The translations under genes were made by a program, and so were the position numbers. The notes beneath the pieces were generated by a model. It did not search any database, was not told where the DNA came from, and saw only the letters and a list, made by a program, of their open reading frames with translations. Below are positions 23,200 through 35,737 of a stretch of DNA of 64,000 nucleotides, piece after piece. How positions within the stretch are numbered: the stretch's first letter is position 1; each line of letters starts with the position of its first letter. The stretch is from Phytophthora quininea (lineage: Eukaryota; Oomycota; Peronosporomycetes; Peronosporales; Peronosporaceae): NCBI GenBank assembly GCA_011947345.1, contig JAAVTG010000845.1:248001-312000 (forward strand), written 5' to 3'.

Positions 23200-24240
23200 A
23201 TACCGGCAGGGACTACTATTAAGGTGAGGAAGTATACGGTCTTTTGGCTCTTGGAAAGCTTTTCAGACTTTGCCACGTGTCTTCGTTTTGTTGGTGCCAT
23301 CAATAAGCAACAAAGCCACGTAAGAACGCGTTTAAACAATGAAACCACGACACGAAAAAAAGAGAACAAACGTGTGATCGACATTTCTGGTCGCACAGTT
23401 TGTGCTTGGCGCTGAAGTAGACGATCGATTCGTTGTGGTTGCTGGATGGCCTATTAGCTTGGTGAAATGTGACATCGGTAGGATATCGTGCGCACGAGTA
23501 ATTGATGAACGTGTCGTTGCTCAGCAGCAGTTCTTTCATGATCCATTGGGTTTCCATCTTTCAAGAGCTTTCTAAGGGTGAGGTTCTAGCACTTCAGAAC
23601 CTCTTGATCGTCTTCTGAAACTTGGACAGACCCCGGTTGAACGAAGGCGCCACGGTGTACCATTCTCCGCAATGCTTCAACGCTGCGATCATCATGAACA
23701 AAATGTCCTTCGGAGAGCTCTTGGACTTGGGCCAGCGTTTGACACCCCAACTGACAGTCAGAAACGGCTCCACTGTCCTCCAAATCTACTCGAACTGAAT
23801 TGGTGTGAAATTTGTTCAGCGTAAGACATCAGTGTCGCCCTGTGTGCGTTTGCAGCGAGAGCATATTGACGACGGGGTTCAATCTTCGTCGTCGGAATCG
23901 CGCCGTGGTCGCCGTCTCGCGTTGATAAACTTATTCCGACGCTTTGCCTCCAGCCGAAAAATCTCAGTCGATGCTCTTCGGAACGTCTCATCGAGCTTGT
24001 CCTCCTCCTGGTTGTTGAGCTGCGCCATCTAATCTCGCAAATACAGTGCAGATTTCGAATTGATGCTGTAAAAGAGATTATAGAGTGTCGTCGGGGTAGT
24101 GCAGCTACCAGAGATATGTGGAGTTCACAAAACATACGACACCAGACTACATGCCACTCAACAATGTTTCCTCGCGGTATTACACGTATTACTCGGTATT
24201 GACGGCGAAGCTTTTTTGCCGATGATCGAACAGTTTGAAC
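23200..24240. other. Repeat-derived region without a nameable gene
   Basis: A minus-strand frame from an ATG near 24030 encodes 49 residues (MAQLNNQEEDKLDETFRRAS at the start), ending in an acidic DSDDED. More open fragments follow downstream on the minus strand to about 23300. This resembles the start of an unidentified transposon protein. No domain recognised. Confidence 0.3.
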
Positions 24241-24243
24241 ATT

Positions 24244-24416
24244 TCACTCACTCACTCACTCACTCACTCACTCACTCACTCACTCACTCACCACTCACTC
24301 ACTCACTCACTCACTCACTCACTCACTCACTCACTCACTCACCACCACCACCACTCACTCACCACTCACTCACTCACTCACTCACTCACTCACCACTCAC
24401 TCACTCACTCACTCAC

Positions 24417-24450
<34 letters not shown>

Positions 24451-24460
24451 GCACGCACGC
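24244..24460 (+). repeat. ACTC tetranucleotide microsatellite with CT and CA tracts
   Basis: About 170 bases of CACT/ACTC repeats interrupted by short CCA runs, passing into (CT)n at 24416-24439 and (CA)n at 24438-24450. Long Thr-His-Ser-Leu frames across it are artefacts of the repeat. Confidence 0.95.
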
Positions 24461-24903
24461 AGTGCCGGACACCATTGATCCCTCCAAATAGGTGTTGTCG
24501 GCTCAATTCTTATCAGATTTGCACCTAACAAGAACCAATCGATAGGAATTTTGTAGCTAATTATTGCAGTTGTGGAAACCTCTGTTCTACCGGCAGTGGC
24601 CATTTTGCTGTGTACTGACATCAAATCCTAGAATAATATACGATTAAGTAAACGACAGATAATTTTGGGACAAATTATTTCGACGACATTTTGACCAAAG
24701 GGGCTCGCTGATCGGGTTAATATAGCAACTCCCATACAAACGAAATTCAGCATCTACAGTTGTGCTGAAGGAGGTCTCTTCATGCTTTTTCAACCATTTT
24801 CTCCTCTTTCCAATGGTATCGCATCTAGTGGGGTCACTGACGATAGGACTGCTAGCACTACTTGAATTAGTATAATTCTAAAACATTTTTAATCGATATC
24901 ACC
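24461..24903. other. Intergenic, nothing recognised
   Basis: AT-rich sequence between the microsatellite and the tRNA gene. No reading frame or structure stands out. Confidence 0.4.
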
Positions 24904-24976
24904 ATCAGCGTAGTGTAGTGGTTATCACGTCTGCTTTACACGCAGAAGGTCGCCGGTTCGAACCCGGCCGTTGATA
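24904..24976 (+). tRNA. tRNA-Val (anticodon UAC)
   Basis: The sequence folds as a full cloverleaf. The 7-bp acceptor stem pairs ATCAGCG (24904-24910) with CGTTGAT (24969-24975), with one G-T pair. The D arm is TAGTGTAGTGGTTATCA and the anticodon stem TCTGC/GCAGA encloses loop TTTACAC (anticodon TAC). The T arm is GCCGG TTCGAAC CCGGC. The discriminator base is A. A TTTT run just after it can serve as a polymerase III terminator. Internal A and B boxes are intact. There is no intron. Confidence 0.92.
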
Positions 24977-24984
24977 GTTTTGTC

Positions 24985-25960
24985 GCGTTACTGGCGGTGA
25001 TACATTTTTCGGCATCTAGCGCGCCTGCTTCGCAGCCGCTCCATTTGCCCTCGTGAGTATGTGAGAATATTGGCGAGTTGGCTGATACAAACAAACTAGG
25101 ACGAAGCAAAATCGTACTGGTAATTACCGGTAGTGACCACCGTTGACACGCTTCTCTCCTATCCCAGAAAAAATATGCCGTTTATGACCTTTATTGCCAG
25201 ATGACATGGACATTTCATCCTGATAGTGCTTCTGTTCAGAAGTCCGGGACAGTCCAATCGAGATTAATTCGACATTTTGTGGTCCACACTTTAGTGGGTA
25301 CTGGTTTCATACAAATTTCAAGTGCTTTGATCTTATAAAGCCATGGTTTTGTACCGTAAACTTTATGCGCGATCTCTTTACGGACACCTCAATATTGACC
25401 AGTGAAATCTCTTCAAAATAGGTATGACAAAATATTTCAAACAAAATATCAAGTCAAACGGAACAGATAAATAGATTTGAAATCATCCGCGTAAATGTGG
25501 ATGTCCGATTGCACATAAAGTTTACGGTATATGCTGTGCAAAAATTAATATTTCTGGAGGTATCTTTATCAATTTTTGGAGGCTGTAGGCTTAAATGGTA
25601 TCACACGATAAAATACTGATCTGCTACGTTAACTATTACTGGACAATCAGATTGCCAAAATATTTTCGACTAAGTACGAAAACGTTGGCGATGTTGCTGA
25701 AGTATCATGTGATGCAGCAGGACAATAGCGGATGCTCGGAGAGCACGACGAAGGGGAGTGTGGCAACTTGCCGTATACTTGCGATCCACCGTCCAGTTTG
25801 AGCAATTGCATGTCTGGCGCTTCTTCTGAAGTTTGTGTGGACGGATCGCAAGAGCGTTTCTTGATAACGTCGATGTGGGGACCAAAAATCTTTATTGCCT
25901 TAGTGAGGGTTGTAGATTCTACTTCGACTCGCTCGCGAGGTAAGAGTTGAGACCCCATAA
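24985..25960. other. AT-rich stretch before the DIRS-like element
   Basis: No gene recognised to about 25640. From 26054 down to 25647 a long minus-strand frame is open, overlapping the 3' end of the tyrosine-recombinase region. It may be element sequence, but no domain is visible. Confidence 0.35.
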
Positions 25961-25972
25961 ATTGAGTAGAAT

Positions 25973-27007
25973 TTAGTGACCTCGCTGAAGGTGATGCAGG
26001 TGTTTCTGGCCCGACACGATCTTGGCCGCCAGGCCATCGACCGATTCCTTGCACAGTCTGCTGTACTGCTTGAAGGTGTCCGATGCCCAGCGACCATGGA
26101 ACTGAATTGTGAGGGTGTCGATGCCCGACCGGTATATGTGAGTAGCCCCACCTGCTCGTAGGGAGTGGGCGCTATAGTCGGAAGGAGTTTCGCCGAGGTG
26201 TGAAGCTGACTGGCGGATGACGGCGGCTAAATCTGCTGCTGTGATGCCTGCTGGGCGACCATTCTCACTTCTGAAGACGGCCACTGGAATATTTGCTGGT
26301 AACGAGCTGTGGGCCTTGTGAAAGCAGAGGGCTCCAAATACTGGGCAGAGGAACCCATGACCGGAGCGGTTCAGCATTCGGAGAGTCGGTGTTCCCTTTT
26401 GGTTTGTATTTGAACCCCTCAGGCGGATATAGACGGAAGCTGCGTTGTGCGCATGTACTGTCAGTCCTCCTTGTTAGTCAAGAATGACGACGTCCGCTGC
26501 CTTGAGTGCGAGCCACGAGAACTTGTAACCGGTGCAGGCGATTTCACACCGCCACAGGAGGAAGAAGAATGACAGACACAAAAAACAGAGAGCTTGGTCC
26601 GAAGGTAGCGCCATGTTGAGAGTGCTGTAGTAGTGTTCGAGCAACTGGAGGGAGACAGGAGCTTTGTGTTGAACAGGCCTGTCGAGGCGGTTGATGCCTT
26701 TGAGGAGCATGCAAATTTGTGGATGGCCACATGGGAAATCGAGGAGAGCCGCTCGGAAGAAATGCGAGACGCCATGGAGCACTGCGGCGATGCTCGATCC
26801 TCGAATGGACTAACCAGATCCATAGCCGAAGCGAAATCCGTGGATAACGAAGTCAGTGATGGCCTGCAACTTGAATGCTAGTGAGAGGCTGAGCAGTGCG
26901 GGTTGGATTCTGTGTCGGGTAGTCCAGGCGTACCAGGCTTTCAGTGCGTTGAGGTACTTGGTGTACGTCGACGACGCGACAGAGTTCGCTCTGAGATGGA
27001 ACGCCAC
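25973..27007 (-). CDS. DIRS-like element: tyrosine recombinase
   Basis: The minus-strand frame at 25973-26377 shows the tyrosine-recombinase catalytic pattern: Arg in AHSLRAGGATH, then HGRWASDTFKQYSR with the His/Trp and the nucleophile Tyr in the expected order. Upstream frames 26474-26782 and 26810-27007 supply the earlier core and the SAM-like DNA-binding part (TYTKYLNALKAWYAW). The pieces lie in different frames. In DIRS-like retroelements this enzyme replaces the DDE integrase. Confidence 0.7.
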
Positions 27008-27149
27008 ATCGATTCCAGTCCCTGGGTGTCGATGGACGGGGTAACCTGCGACCAGCCATGCGTTAGTTTGTCGAACACGGTTGCAGAAGTCGCAATTTGG
27101 TTAGAACGGGAGCCCGCGTCGGCGATACAGTTGTCGACGCCTGCGACGT

Positions 27150-28731
27150 GACACGACGAGAAACGAATGCAAAGCTCCACTTCCCAGATCCCCAGGAGCC
27201 GAATTATAACCTGCGCTCGTGGGTTACGTGGCGCCATTTTGTTCTGCCATGCCACCGCCGACGTGTTGTCGATGCGAAATTGGACATGCAGCGGCACTGC
27301 CGAGGAATGGCGGCGAGCGGACCACAGTGTGGATGGCGAACGCGCACGATAGCAGCTCCCGATAATTAATATCGTAACCGATAGAAGCTTCCGCTTTGGA
27401 GTTTTGGATGAGAATTCTCTCGTTCTCCGAGAAATAGTAGCGCAAGACGCAGCGGTCTTTACGGAAGAGAGCGCAAAGCGCTGAATCGGACGCGTCCATC
27501 TCGACGATGCTCAGGGAGCGAGCGGAAGTACGCAAGGGGAACGCCGTTGAGTATCGGAGACCGAAGGATATGGGACCACCAGGCTAAATCCTGTTTCATG
27601 GTCCTCGACATTGGAATGCGGCCCCAACGGTGAAGGTGCCGCTCGTGAGCACACAAACGCTGAAGAAATGGGCGTGCTGGACGGACGCACGTGGCCACAT
27701 GGCGCAAGCGGCCAAGAAGTGACCGATACTCCGACCGGGTAAGGTGCTCCATGGTGAGAGCGCGATCGACGCACGAGATGGTCTGTGCGATCTTGGGCGC
27801 TGGGATGGCGATCGTCGCGGCCGTGGTATCAAAGTCGAGCCCAAGAGCTTTCTGTCGGGTGCTCCACGATGTGAACTTGTCCTCGCTGATTGTTCCGTGG
27901 CCTAAACCGTTGTCATGGCATAGCGGAGCGAGTGTTCAACGTCGGCGCAGTTGGAGTCAATGTCCACCGCCACGTTGATGTGATCATCGACCCAGTAATA
28001 GTTGAAAGGACCCAAAGATCGATACGGGCTGATCGATCGACCGTGGATATGCGCGATTGCGCCCCGATAACGCCGTAACTAGCTGGGGATCCAGACCACC
28101 CGAAAGCGGCTGACGTGTCGATCACAACTGCGTTGCCTCGTTCCAATTGTCCGCCGAAGAGATAAGTGCTTTCGCTTTGAATGGATACCTTCCGAAAGGC
28201 CAACGCGGCATCACTCGCCTGCAACTTGATTTCCGCTTCCGGGTATTGATCCTGCTGCCGGGCGACATCTAATCCGATAGCTTCACACGGTTGGAAAAGA
28301 GGCGGGCAAATGCTGGATGTATCGGTGATGTCGTTCACTGACGCGCCGACAGGGAAGGAGAGGTCGTGGATGACCCGACCGGTCGTGCGAGGGTCGCCAG
28401 AACCTTTGTCAACGACGCCAAAGGGCCTCACAAGTACCTCTGGCCAAATCTGCAGCATGTCCAGATCTAGTACCATGCAGCGCCACTGGTCTTGCTCGGT
28501 GCGGATGTTCTTCATCAGGACTGGATAACGGTCCCCGGCAGATTTATGGTTAGCTGGGTATGAGGGCTGAGGAGGAGCCTCACGCAGCAGCGGGGCACAA
28601 ACCCCCGACCGGGCAATGGCAATGAGGGCATCTAGGTGTTGATACCCATGGCATGCGTTGCGCAGCAAGGCAGGGATCATGCGTTTGTTGGGGTGGTAAT
28701 CATCCGCGGTTTGCCCGCGCATGACTTCCAC
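27150..28731 (-). CDS. DIRS-like element: reverse transcriptase and RNase H
   Basis: The 28731-27913 frame contains reverse-transcriptase motifs: RPFGVVDKG, RVIHDLSFPVGASVND, and FGWSGSPASYGVIG. In the next frame lies WVDDHINVAV, the catalytic YXDD-type segment. The following frames to 27150 hold a thumb-like part (MEHLTRSEYRSLLGRLRHV) and a degraded RNase H end (HVAGVDNCIADAGSR). Frame changes separate the parts. Order and motifs fit gag-RT-RH-YR retroelements. Confidence 0.7.
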
Positions 28732-29464
28732 GAAGCGCGGGAGGGGTATTCGTGTTCAACGTACAAATTCCGACAGCACCCGTTGTAGTGCTGTGTTGAT
28801 CGAGGGGGTCCGTGCGCTACCAATGGCGTGGGAGCTGGCAGGGAGAGCCCCACGTGCCGCAAGGCCCGGTCAATCCGATCGAGTCTGATAATTCCCCACA
28901 GCGCAGCGCGAGCCGCCGCATTCGCGGCGAGTGTGTGAGCGGCGCAGGCACTCGGCGGCGCACGTCTCGGCGTGTTCGTGCTAGTGGGTCAACAGGCGCA
29001 TTGAATACGCTGTTCCGCCGTAAGTGGCGCGACGGATACAAGATCGCCTTGGGGCGACATGGTAGGAAGCGGCGCAGGAGTGCCATGTGGTAACTCTGGC
29101 GCGCACGCAGGAGGAGTGCAGTGGGACGGCTCGGGTGCTGCAACCGTTGGAGTGCCATGGGGCGGCAGCGGCGCGGATGTGGGGCCGTGAGGCGCCCGAT
29201 TGCGGGTGTGCACGCCGCTGATGAAGGCATGTTCGTTTGCAGAACCAAGGTGCAATGTATTTACAGTGGTGCTGTTTGGCGAACCGAAGAACCGACGAAC
29301 GGGCAACTCCTCGGCCTCCTCAAGCCCGGTCGCGACGGCCAGGCTGGCGGCGATTGCCCGCGTAGTTCCGGTCGATGAACTCTTGAACGGCGCTGGGAAG
29401 GCGATCGGGCCAGTGATGGGTGCGGCGGTGGTGCACACAGCGCCGTCGTAGCACATCCCGCCCG

Positions 29465-30483
29465 CTAGGAACCTGAGACACGGCTCGCTGCCGTCACGGT
29501 CGCGCGGGATCTGCCGCCGAATGTGCTCGGGCATAACTGGCACCCTCGGAGATGGCTGGCGGCGTGGTTGAGGCGGCGGTAGGCGCTGCTGGGACGACGG
29601 CGTCCCGAAGTTGTTGAAAGCCTCCTCGGCCGCTCTCTGGCGAGGCGCAGGGCGAGCGTATTGAGCGCCGCCTGCCAATCGGCACTGTGATAGTCGATCG
29701 CGCGCACCGCGACGCAATAATTGCGCCACCAATACGGAGAGTCCGTCATGAGGTGGGCCAGCGCGCGTCCGAGGAACCGGTTGACGTGCATAAACGACAG
29801 CTGAACGCGGTCCGGCGTGTCGTTTTCGCGCTCGGCATTCGCAGCGACGAAGCGTTTGAGGCGCGAGGGCAACCGGCGGACGTGGTCATACCACAACGCG
29901 TCGCCAAATGACATTAGGCCGCCGACACCGGCCAGCAAGTCGGCGTAGCTGGCGCGTTGGCCTGTGGACTCCGGCAGAGCAGCGGCGGCCCCGAAGTCCG
30001 CTGAAAACTTGGCGCTCGACGACCCCTGACGGAGGTGCTCTAGCTCCGACTGGGGGCGGAAGTGCAGGATCGTCAATCCGCGTGAACCCAATCGCCCACT
30101 ATAAAGCGCCATGAGGACCGCCGGAGAAGTCTCAAAGCGCACGCAGTCGAGCTCCCGTACGTGTAACACAAGCGATATCGGTGAGAGCCACGTACCTTCG
30201 ACGGTGGTGAGGTCCTTGAAGAGACGATGAGCGGCGAGCTGATGAGCTATCACAGCGGAGCTCTGAGATAGCGGCAGGCGGAAGATCTGTAGGACTGCCC
30301 AGCGGGGGCAGCGTCCAGGAGGAAACCGATGGCTGCGGGGCGACGCCCTCGGGTGCGACGGCTGCCACTGCCTCCGCCTGCGTCGAATTGATTCCGTGCT
30401 GGGGAGCGGCGGGTTGGCCGCGGTGCACGTCGCACCGCAGGTCAGCGAACATTGCGAACAACCTGTCGATCTTGGTGGACAAC
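29465..30483 (-). CDS. DIRS-like element: gag-like part (downstream half)
   Basis: Open minus-strand frames encode a gag-like protein rich in Arg and Ala (SPYWWRNYCVAVRAIDYHSADW). A possible Cys/His motif follows below 29465 (CLRFLAGGMCYDGAVC). This is the continuation of the frame at 36368-37211. The Ty3/gypsy element at 30484-36367 separates the two, and their frames are in phase once the element and one target duplication are removed. Confidence 0.6.
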
Positions 30484-30740
30484 TGTTCTGCCACACCCAC
30501 TGGATGTCACTTAATCGTCAGGGTGCAGCAGAGTGTATGCTACGGGTGCTGTGGTCAGAAGTGAGCGTGCGTGCGAGGACGGACGTGCCTGCGTGCGTAG
30601 GTGCTCAGCCAGAGACAGTAGCTAGAAGAGAGGGCAACGAGGAGGCCCGAGAAAAGTAAAAAGCAAAGAGAAATAAACCCCCAGTTTCCAACTGGCCAAG
30701 AACTGCACAAGTGCAGTGCATTTAGGGCGAATCCAGATCA
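30484..30740 (+). repeat. 5' LTR of the gypsy element
   Basis: 257 bp, TGTTCTGCC...CCAGATCA. It contains AAATAAA-like sequence near 30672, a possible polyadenylation signal. No difference from the 3' LTR was found by eye. Confidence 0.93.
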
Positions 30741-30785
30741 AAGTTAACTTTAGTTCAGCGAGTTCGACTACGAGCTGTTCTTGTG

Positions 30786-32275
30786 ATGGAGGTTCCTCCC
30801 CCAAGCAAGACTCCGCCGGCGGTGCCAGCGGCAGATCCTGGAGACGAAGGACCCCGTCAACACCGAGACAAACGCGGTCTTTGCGAAAGACGCGTGAGTC
30901 GGTCAAGCGGCAGTCACGTCTGGGACAAGGCCTGTTTCGGTCGAGATCGCCTAGGCGGACTTCGGACACCGCGGCAGCAAGACGTGGTCTTAGCCACGGC
31001 GTGTCGACGTTAAGACACGACCCATTTCGTTCCCCTTCACCAAGGCGGTCTTGGGAACCGACCGTCGGAATGGGTGGTGATGGTGCTGGAGGTGCTGCGC
31101 AGGGTTCCGCGGGAGGTGGTCTTCCTGGTGGCTCTGGTAGTGCTAGTGGCGGAGGTGGCCAGCCACCTGCTCGTCACGACGAAGATGACGAGTCCGATGA
31201 CTCGGACTCAGATGTGGACATGACGGATGTGAGCAAGCTCGTGAGCAACGCGCCGGCACTTCCTCGAGCTCCCCAGTACAAGGGACGGACGATGGCAGAA
31301 CGCAGGGAGTTCATGCGAGCGTATCAGACGTATTGTTTTGCGCTGAGCGCGTACGACACGGAGTTCAACCGCCCGTACGTAATGCCCGTCAAAAACTGTG
31401 TTGAAGCGAGGACGCTGAGGCGTATATGCTTCTACGAGCTGGAAACGAGTGTTGAAGCGGTGACTGAAAAATGCTAGTCGATTATTTTCTGGAAGCGCGT
31501 GTTCCCGAACATGATGATGATTACACTTCCGTTGACAAGGATATGAAGTCCTTGAAAATGGATGTGTCACTTCCTGATGCTGTATCGCGCGTGGAGAAAC
31601 TGATTGACGATATGGAGCTCATTTTGATTCGTCATAACATGGACCACGTCATTCGGCAGCGCGAGCCGAAGAAACTTGTGACGTACTTAGTAGCTGCCCT
31701 GGCACCGCCCGCTTTCAAATTAGCGGTGGAGCGAAAACTGACGCAAGAGCAGTATAAGTCGTACAAGAAGGACGTGGTGCGGTTTTCGAAGTGGATCCGA
31801 GATCTCCTTCGTGGCTACATTGTGTGGGAATCTGCTGTCGGCCCAGTGGCGTCAAGTGCCACGAAACCCAAGGACCAACCCAAGGCAGCAGGCTCCCAGT
31901 CAAACCACCCTGGACCTGGTCAGCATAAAGGTGGGCAGCCTAGAGGGCGACCGCAACCGAAGCCGGGGCAACAGCAAAAGCCACCTGGGACTAATCCACC
32001 CAGGGGTAAAACTCCAGCAACCCCGCTGCGAGCGATGGCTCTGGTAAGCCATCTACGGCCCCGGTGTTTCCCTGTCTGAAGTGTAATTCCATGGAGCATC
32101 GGGTCAGAGATTGCCCCAATGCCACAGAAAGCGAAGCCAAGGAGCTGGTTGCGACTTGGCGTGCTGAGAAGAAAGAGAAGACGAAAAAATCTCAAAAATC
32201 AGAGTTCCGGCAGCTACAGAAGGGAAAAAGCATTCTGGCGACTTACAAGGTGACGATGATGACGGTTGTGTAGAT
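30786..32275 (+). CDS. Gypsy gag polyprotein with zinc knuckle
   Basis: Ser/Gly/Pro-rich start followed by the capsid-like part (AERREFMRAYQTYCFALSAY; VEKLIDDMELILIRHNMDHV) and a Pro/Gly/Gln-rich linker. The zinc knuckle CLKCNSMEHRVRDC (CX2CX4HX4C) is the nucleocapsid motif. Frame breaks at 31467-31471 (A run), 32021-32024 (C run) and 32249-32250 are each one base. Start position uncertain. Confidence 0.75.
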
Positions 32276-35200
32276 GCTACTGTGGATATGGTGTCAGTCC
32301 GTGCGGCTCTGATCGATTCGGGCGCAGATGATACTGTTGTTAGCGGCGGTGTTGTCCGCCGCCTGGAAGCTGAAGGCCATTTTGTACGAATTGCGCAGAG
32401 AGAATGTACCCTTCTGCCGTTTGGTGACAAAACGTTGTCGGTCTCCCGTCAGGCTCTGTTTGATGAGGTTATCCTGATGACTTCTGCAGGACCATTGCGG
32501 CTCCGCAACCTAAAGAGTTGGATTTACGATGCTGATGACACCTTATCACTTGCGATTGGCAGACCTGTGATGATACGGCTGGGCTATTCTACCGATGGCT
32601 TACTGGTGAAGGCGTTGCAGAAAAACCGGTGTGGGATTTGGGTGCTTCGAGCGAATCCCTGGTGCTATCAGAAGAGAGCGAAAGTCACAAAGCCCAACAG
32701 GAGCCGAAAATGGTGCGCATTCAGCAGTTGCGGGAATGTGTTAGGCTAGAGGATACCGATATGGCCGTACCAGATGAAAAGGAATTTCGCACGGCGACCC
32801 CAAAGCTTCAGTTTGACAAGGTGTCAGCTTCCCAGGAGGTGCACAGAGTCTTGGAGGCTGCGGTCCAAGATGCAGTCGGCCAGGGACTTCCACCTTCAGC
32901 AGCCAAAGAGCTGCGTCGAATTGTCTTCAAGTACGAAGACGTTTTTAGGCTCGAGTTCGGTGGCGATCCACCCGTGAAAGTTCCACCTTTAACGGTGCGA
33001 CTTAAGCCTGGTGCACAGCCAGTCAAGTGCAAGGCTCGTCGTTACCCGCCACTCCATCGGGAATTCCTAGATCGCCACGTCGAGGAGCTCGTGAAAGCTG
33101 GCCTACTGTATGAAAATCACCGCAGCCGCTGGGCATCGCCCGCGCTGGTGGTCCCGAAGCAAGATGACCTGCGAATGGTGGTTGATACTCGGCGTGTCAA
33201 TAAATGCACGGAGGCCATGACGTGGCCGATGCCAAATCTCGAAGTCGCACTGAGCGAACTTGAAGGTTCTGAATTCTACTTCGTACTCGACTGGTTTCGA
33301 GGGTATTGGCAGTTGCTCTTGGCGCTGGTTTGCCAGGAGATGTACAGCATAATGACACACAAAGGGATTTATACACCCACACGGGTCCCCATGGGTGCAA
33401 CAGATTCAGTAGCTCACTGTCAAGGAGCCGTGGAGAAGGTGTTTGGTGACTATTTGTATCGTGGTGTCCTTGGTTGGCTTGACGACATCCTCGGATACGC
33501 ATCAACCATTGCCGGTTTGCTCACTCTGCTGGAAAAAGTTTTAGAGCGGTGCGAAGAATTCGGTTTGAAACTTCATCCTAAGAAATGCCACTTTTTCACG
33601 CGCCAAGTCAAATGGTGCGGAAGAATGATAAGTGGGGAAGGAATCTCACACTGCCCTGAGCGAGTGGCAGGATTAGTGGAAATGCCTGTGCCAAAGACAG
33701 CGGCGGATCTACAACAGCTACTTTGTGCGATCAATTGGATGCGCACAAGTATTCCAGATTATGCTAAGCGTACGGGTGTCCTTTACAAGCTTTTGGACGC
33801 GGCAGCCACTGCTGCGCAGAGTCGAAAAAGAACCAACTAGCTCACATCAAGTTGTGTGACGTTGGCTGGGATCGCGTACATGAAGATGCAGTTGCAGCTC
33901 TGAAGAGCGCTTTACTTGAGATGGTGCCGTTAGCTCACCCTCAAGCTTCGGCAGTTGTGTGTCTTTTTACTGACGCGAGCGCTGACTATTGGGGCTCAGT
34001 GGTGACCCAGATCCCAAGTGAAGATGCAGGAAAACCTCTTGAGGAGCAACGCCATTCACCTCTTGCTTTCTTAAGTGGCAAATTTGTTGGTGCCTCTTCA
34101 CGTTGGCCGACGGTGGAGAAGGAAGCGTTTGCGATAATTGAATCGTGCAAGCGTTTGGAATATTTACTGTTGAGACCTGGTGGATTTACCATTTTCACAG
34201 ACCACAGGAACTTGATGTACATTTTCAATCCCGAAGTGTTTGACAGTGGTATTGCTCGCTATCAAGCGGATCGACTGCAGCGCTGGTCAATCGTGCTATC
34301 ACTATTCCCTTATGTTATCGAGCATATTGCCGGGGACGAAAACGTTTGGGGTGATTTGCTGTCACGCTGGGGTGCGTCCGATTTGGCATCTCGTGCTGCC
34401 ACTTTAATTCGAGTGACAGTAATTGCTATTTCCAGTGAATTTCCCGTCTTACCGCTGCAAGCTTCGGACTTTGCCTGGCCTTCACTGACAGAAGTTCGAG
34501 AGTTGACTAAGGAAGTCGTTACGGTGGAGGAGGGAGCGTCGGAGCCAACGCCTCCTAAGACGTCTGTAGCGAATTTGCACTGGGATGGTACCGCCGAGAT
34601 TTTTCGTGATGACAAAGAGCGTGTATGGATACCTCCTAACGCTACAAGTTTCCAGACACGTGTGTGCATCGTGGCCCACGCCGGAACAGCGGGTCATCGT
34701 GGCGCGGCAACGACGCTGCAACATCTGAGCGAGTATTTTGTGTGGGACAACATGGAGAAGTCCGTACAGTCGCTGTTGAAAAGCTGTTTGCACTGCATGC
34801 GCGTGGACGGATCGATCGTGCCAAGACCATTTGGCGAGGCTATCCATGCCACAAAACCGAATGAGGTCTTGCATTTTGACTTTTGAGCATGCCGACGAGC
34901 TCTGATGGGTTGTCGTACATCCTTGTTCTGAAGGATGACATGTCCGGTTTCGTGGAATTGGTTCCGTGTGCGTCAGCATCAAGCGTTGAGGCGTTTCATG
35001 CGCTTACCGACTGGTTTAAGCGGTTTGGAGTTGTTTATCAGTGGGTTTCGGACCAAGGATCACATTTCAAAAACACGGTAATTGAGCAGCTCCGGAAGCA
35101 GTTTGGAGCCAATCACCACTTTGTTACTGCGTACACGCCATGGGCTAATGGCAGTGTGGAAGTTGTGAATCGGCTAGTCCTGCACTGTATCCGTGCTTTG

Positions 35201-35737
35201 ATGAGTGAACAGAAATTGGCTATCCAGTAATGGCCGGTAGTATTACCTGTTGTACAAATGGCGCTGAACCAAATGCCCGCTGATCGGCTTGGTGGAATTG
35301 CTCCGGTCACTGCTTTTACTGCGCTGACTCCACAGACTCCTGTCGCGGCCATACTGAAGCAGCCGGAACAGAAGGTAGTGAGTGTTGACTGGGTCGTCGA
35401 CAAGCAGAAACAGCACTTGAGAGAGGTGCAGGATTCCCTAGAGAGAATGCACAAGAAACTAGCGGAAACGAGCGAAAAGCGTCGGACACAAGCAAGAAAA
35501 CGTCACGCAGCGCGGTCAGGCGTTGTATTACCAAAGTTTTCCGTGGGAGATTTTGTATTGGTGGGCCAAGTATTTTCTCGTGCAAATAAGCTTGCGATCC
35601 AGTGGAAGGGGCCTCGCAGAATTGTCAAGACTCTCAATGATTACACTTTTGAAGTACAGAACATGGTTGAGCCATTCGACATTCATGTGGTCCATGCGTC
35701 TCGAATGAACTGTATGCAGAAGCAGGTCTTGAGATGA
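32276..35737 (+). CDS. Gypsy pol: protease, RT, RNase H, integrase
   Basis: In order: aspartic protease with ALIDSGADDTVV; reverse transcriptase with WASPALVVPKQDDLRMVVD and a catalytic WLDD at 33475-33486 in place of the usual YXDD; RNase H with FTDASADYWGSVV and FTDHRNLMYIF; integrase with a His/Cys zinc-binding part (HAGTAGHRGA, SCLHCMRVDG); and the DDE core (WVSDQGSHFKN; TAYTPWANGSVE). One-base breaks lie at 32621-32625, 33825-33829 and 34881-34884, all in A or T runs. A real nonsense codon (TAA, 35228-35230) interrupts the integrase. Confidence 0.85.

Noticed and set aside
24235..24528. Thr-His-Ser-Leu repeat protein
   Set aside because: Translation of the ACTC microsatellite. All frames of a 4-bp repeat stay open, and there is no evidence of a gene.
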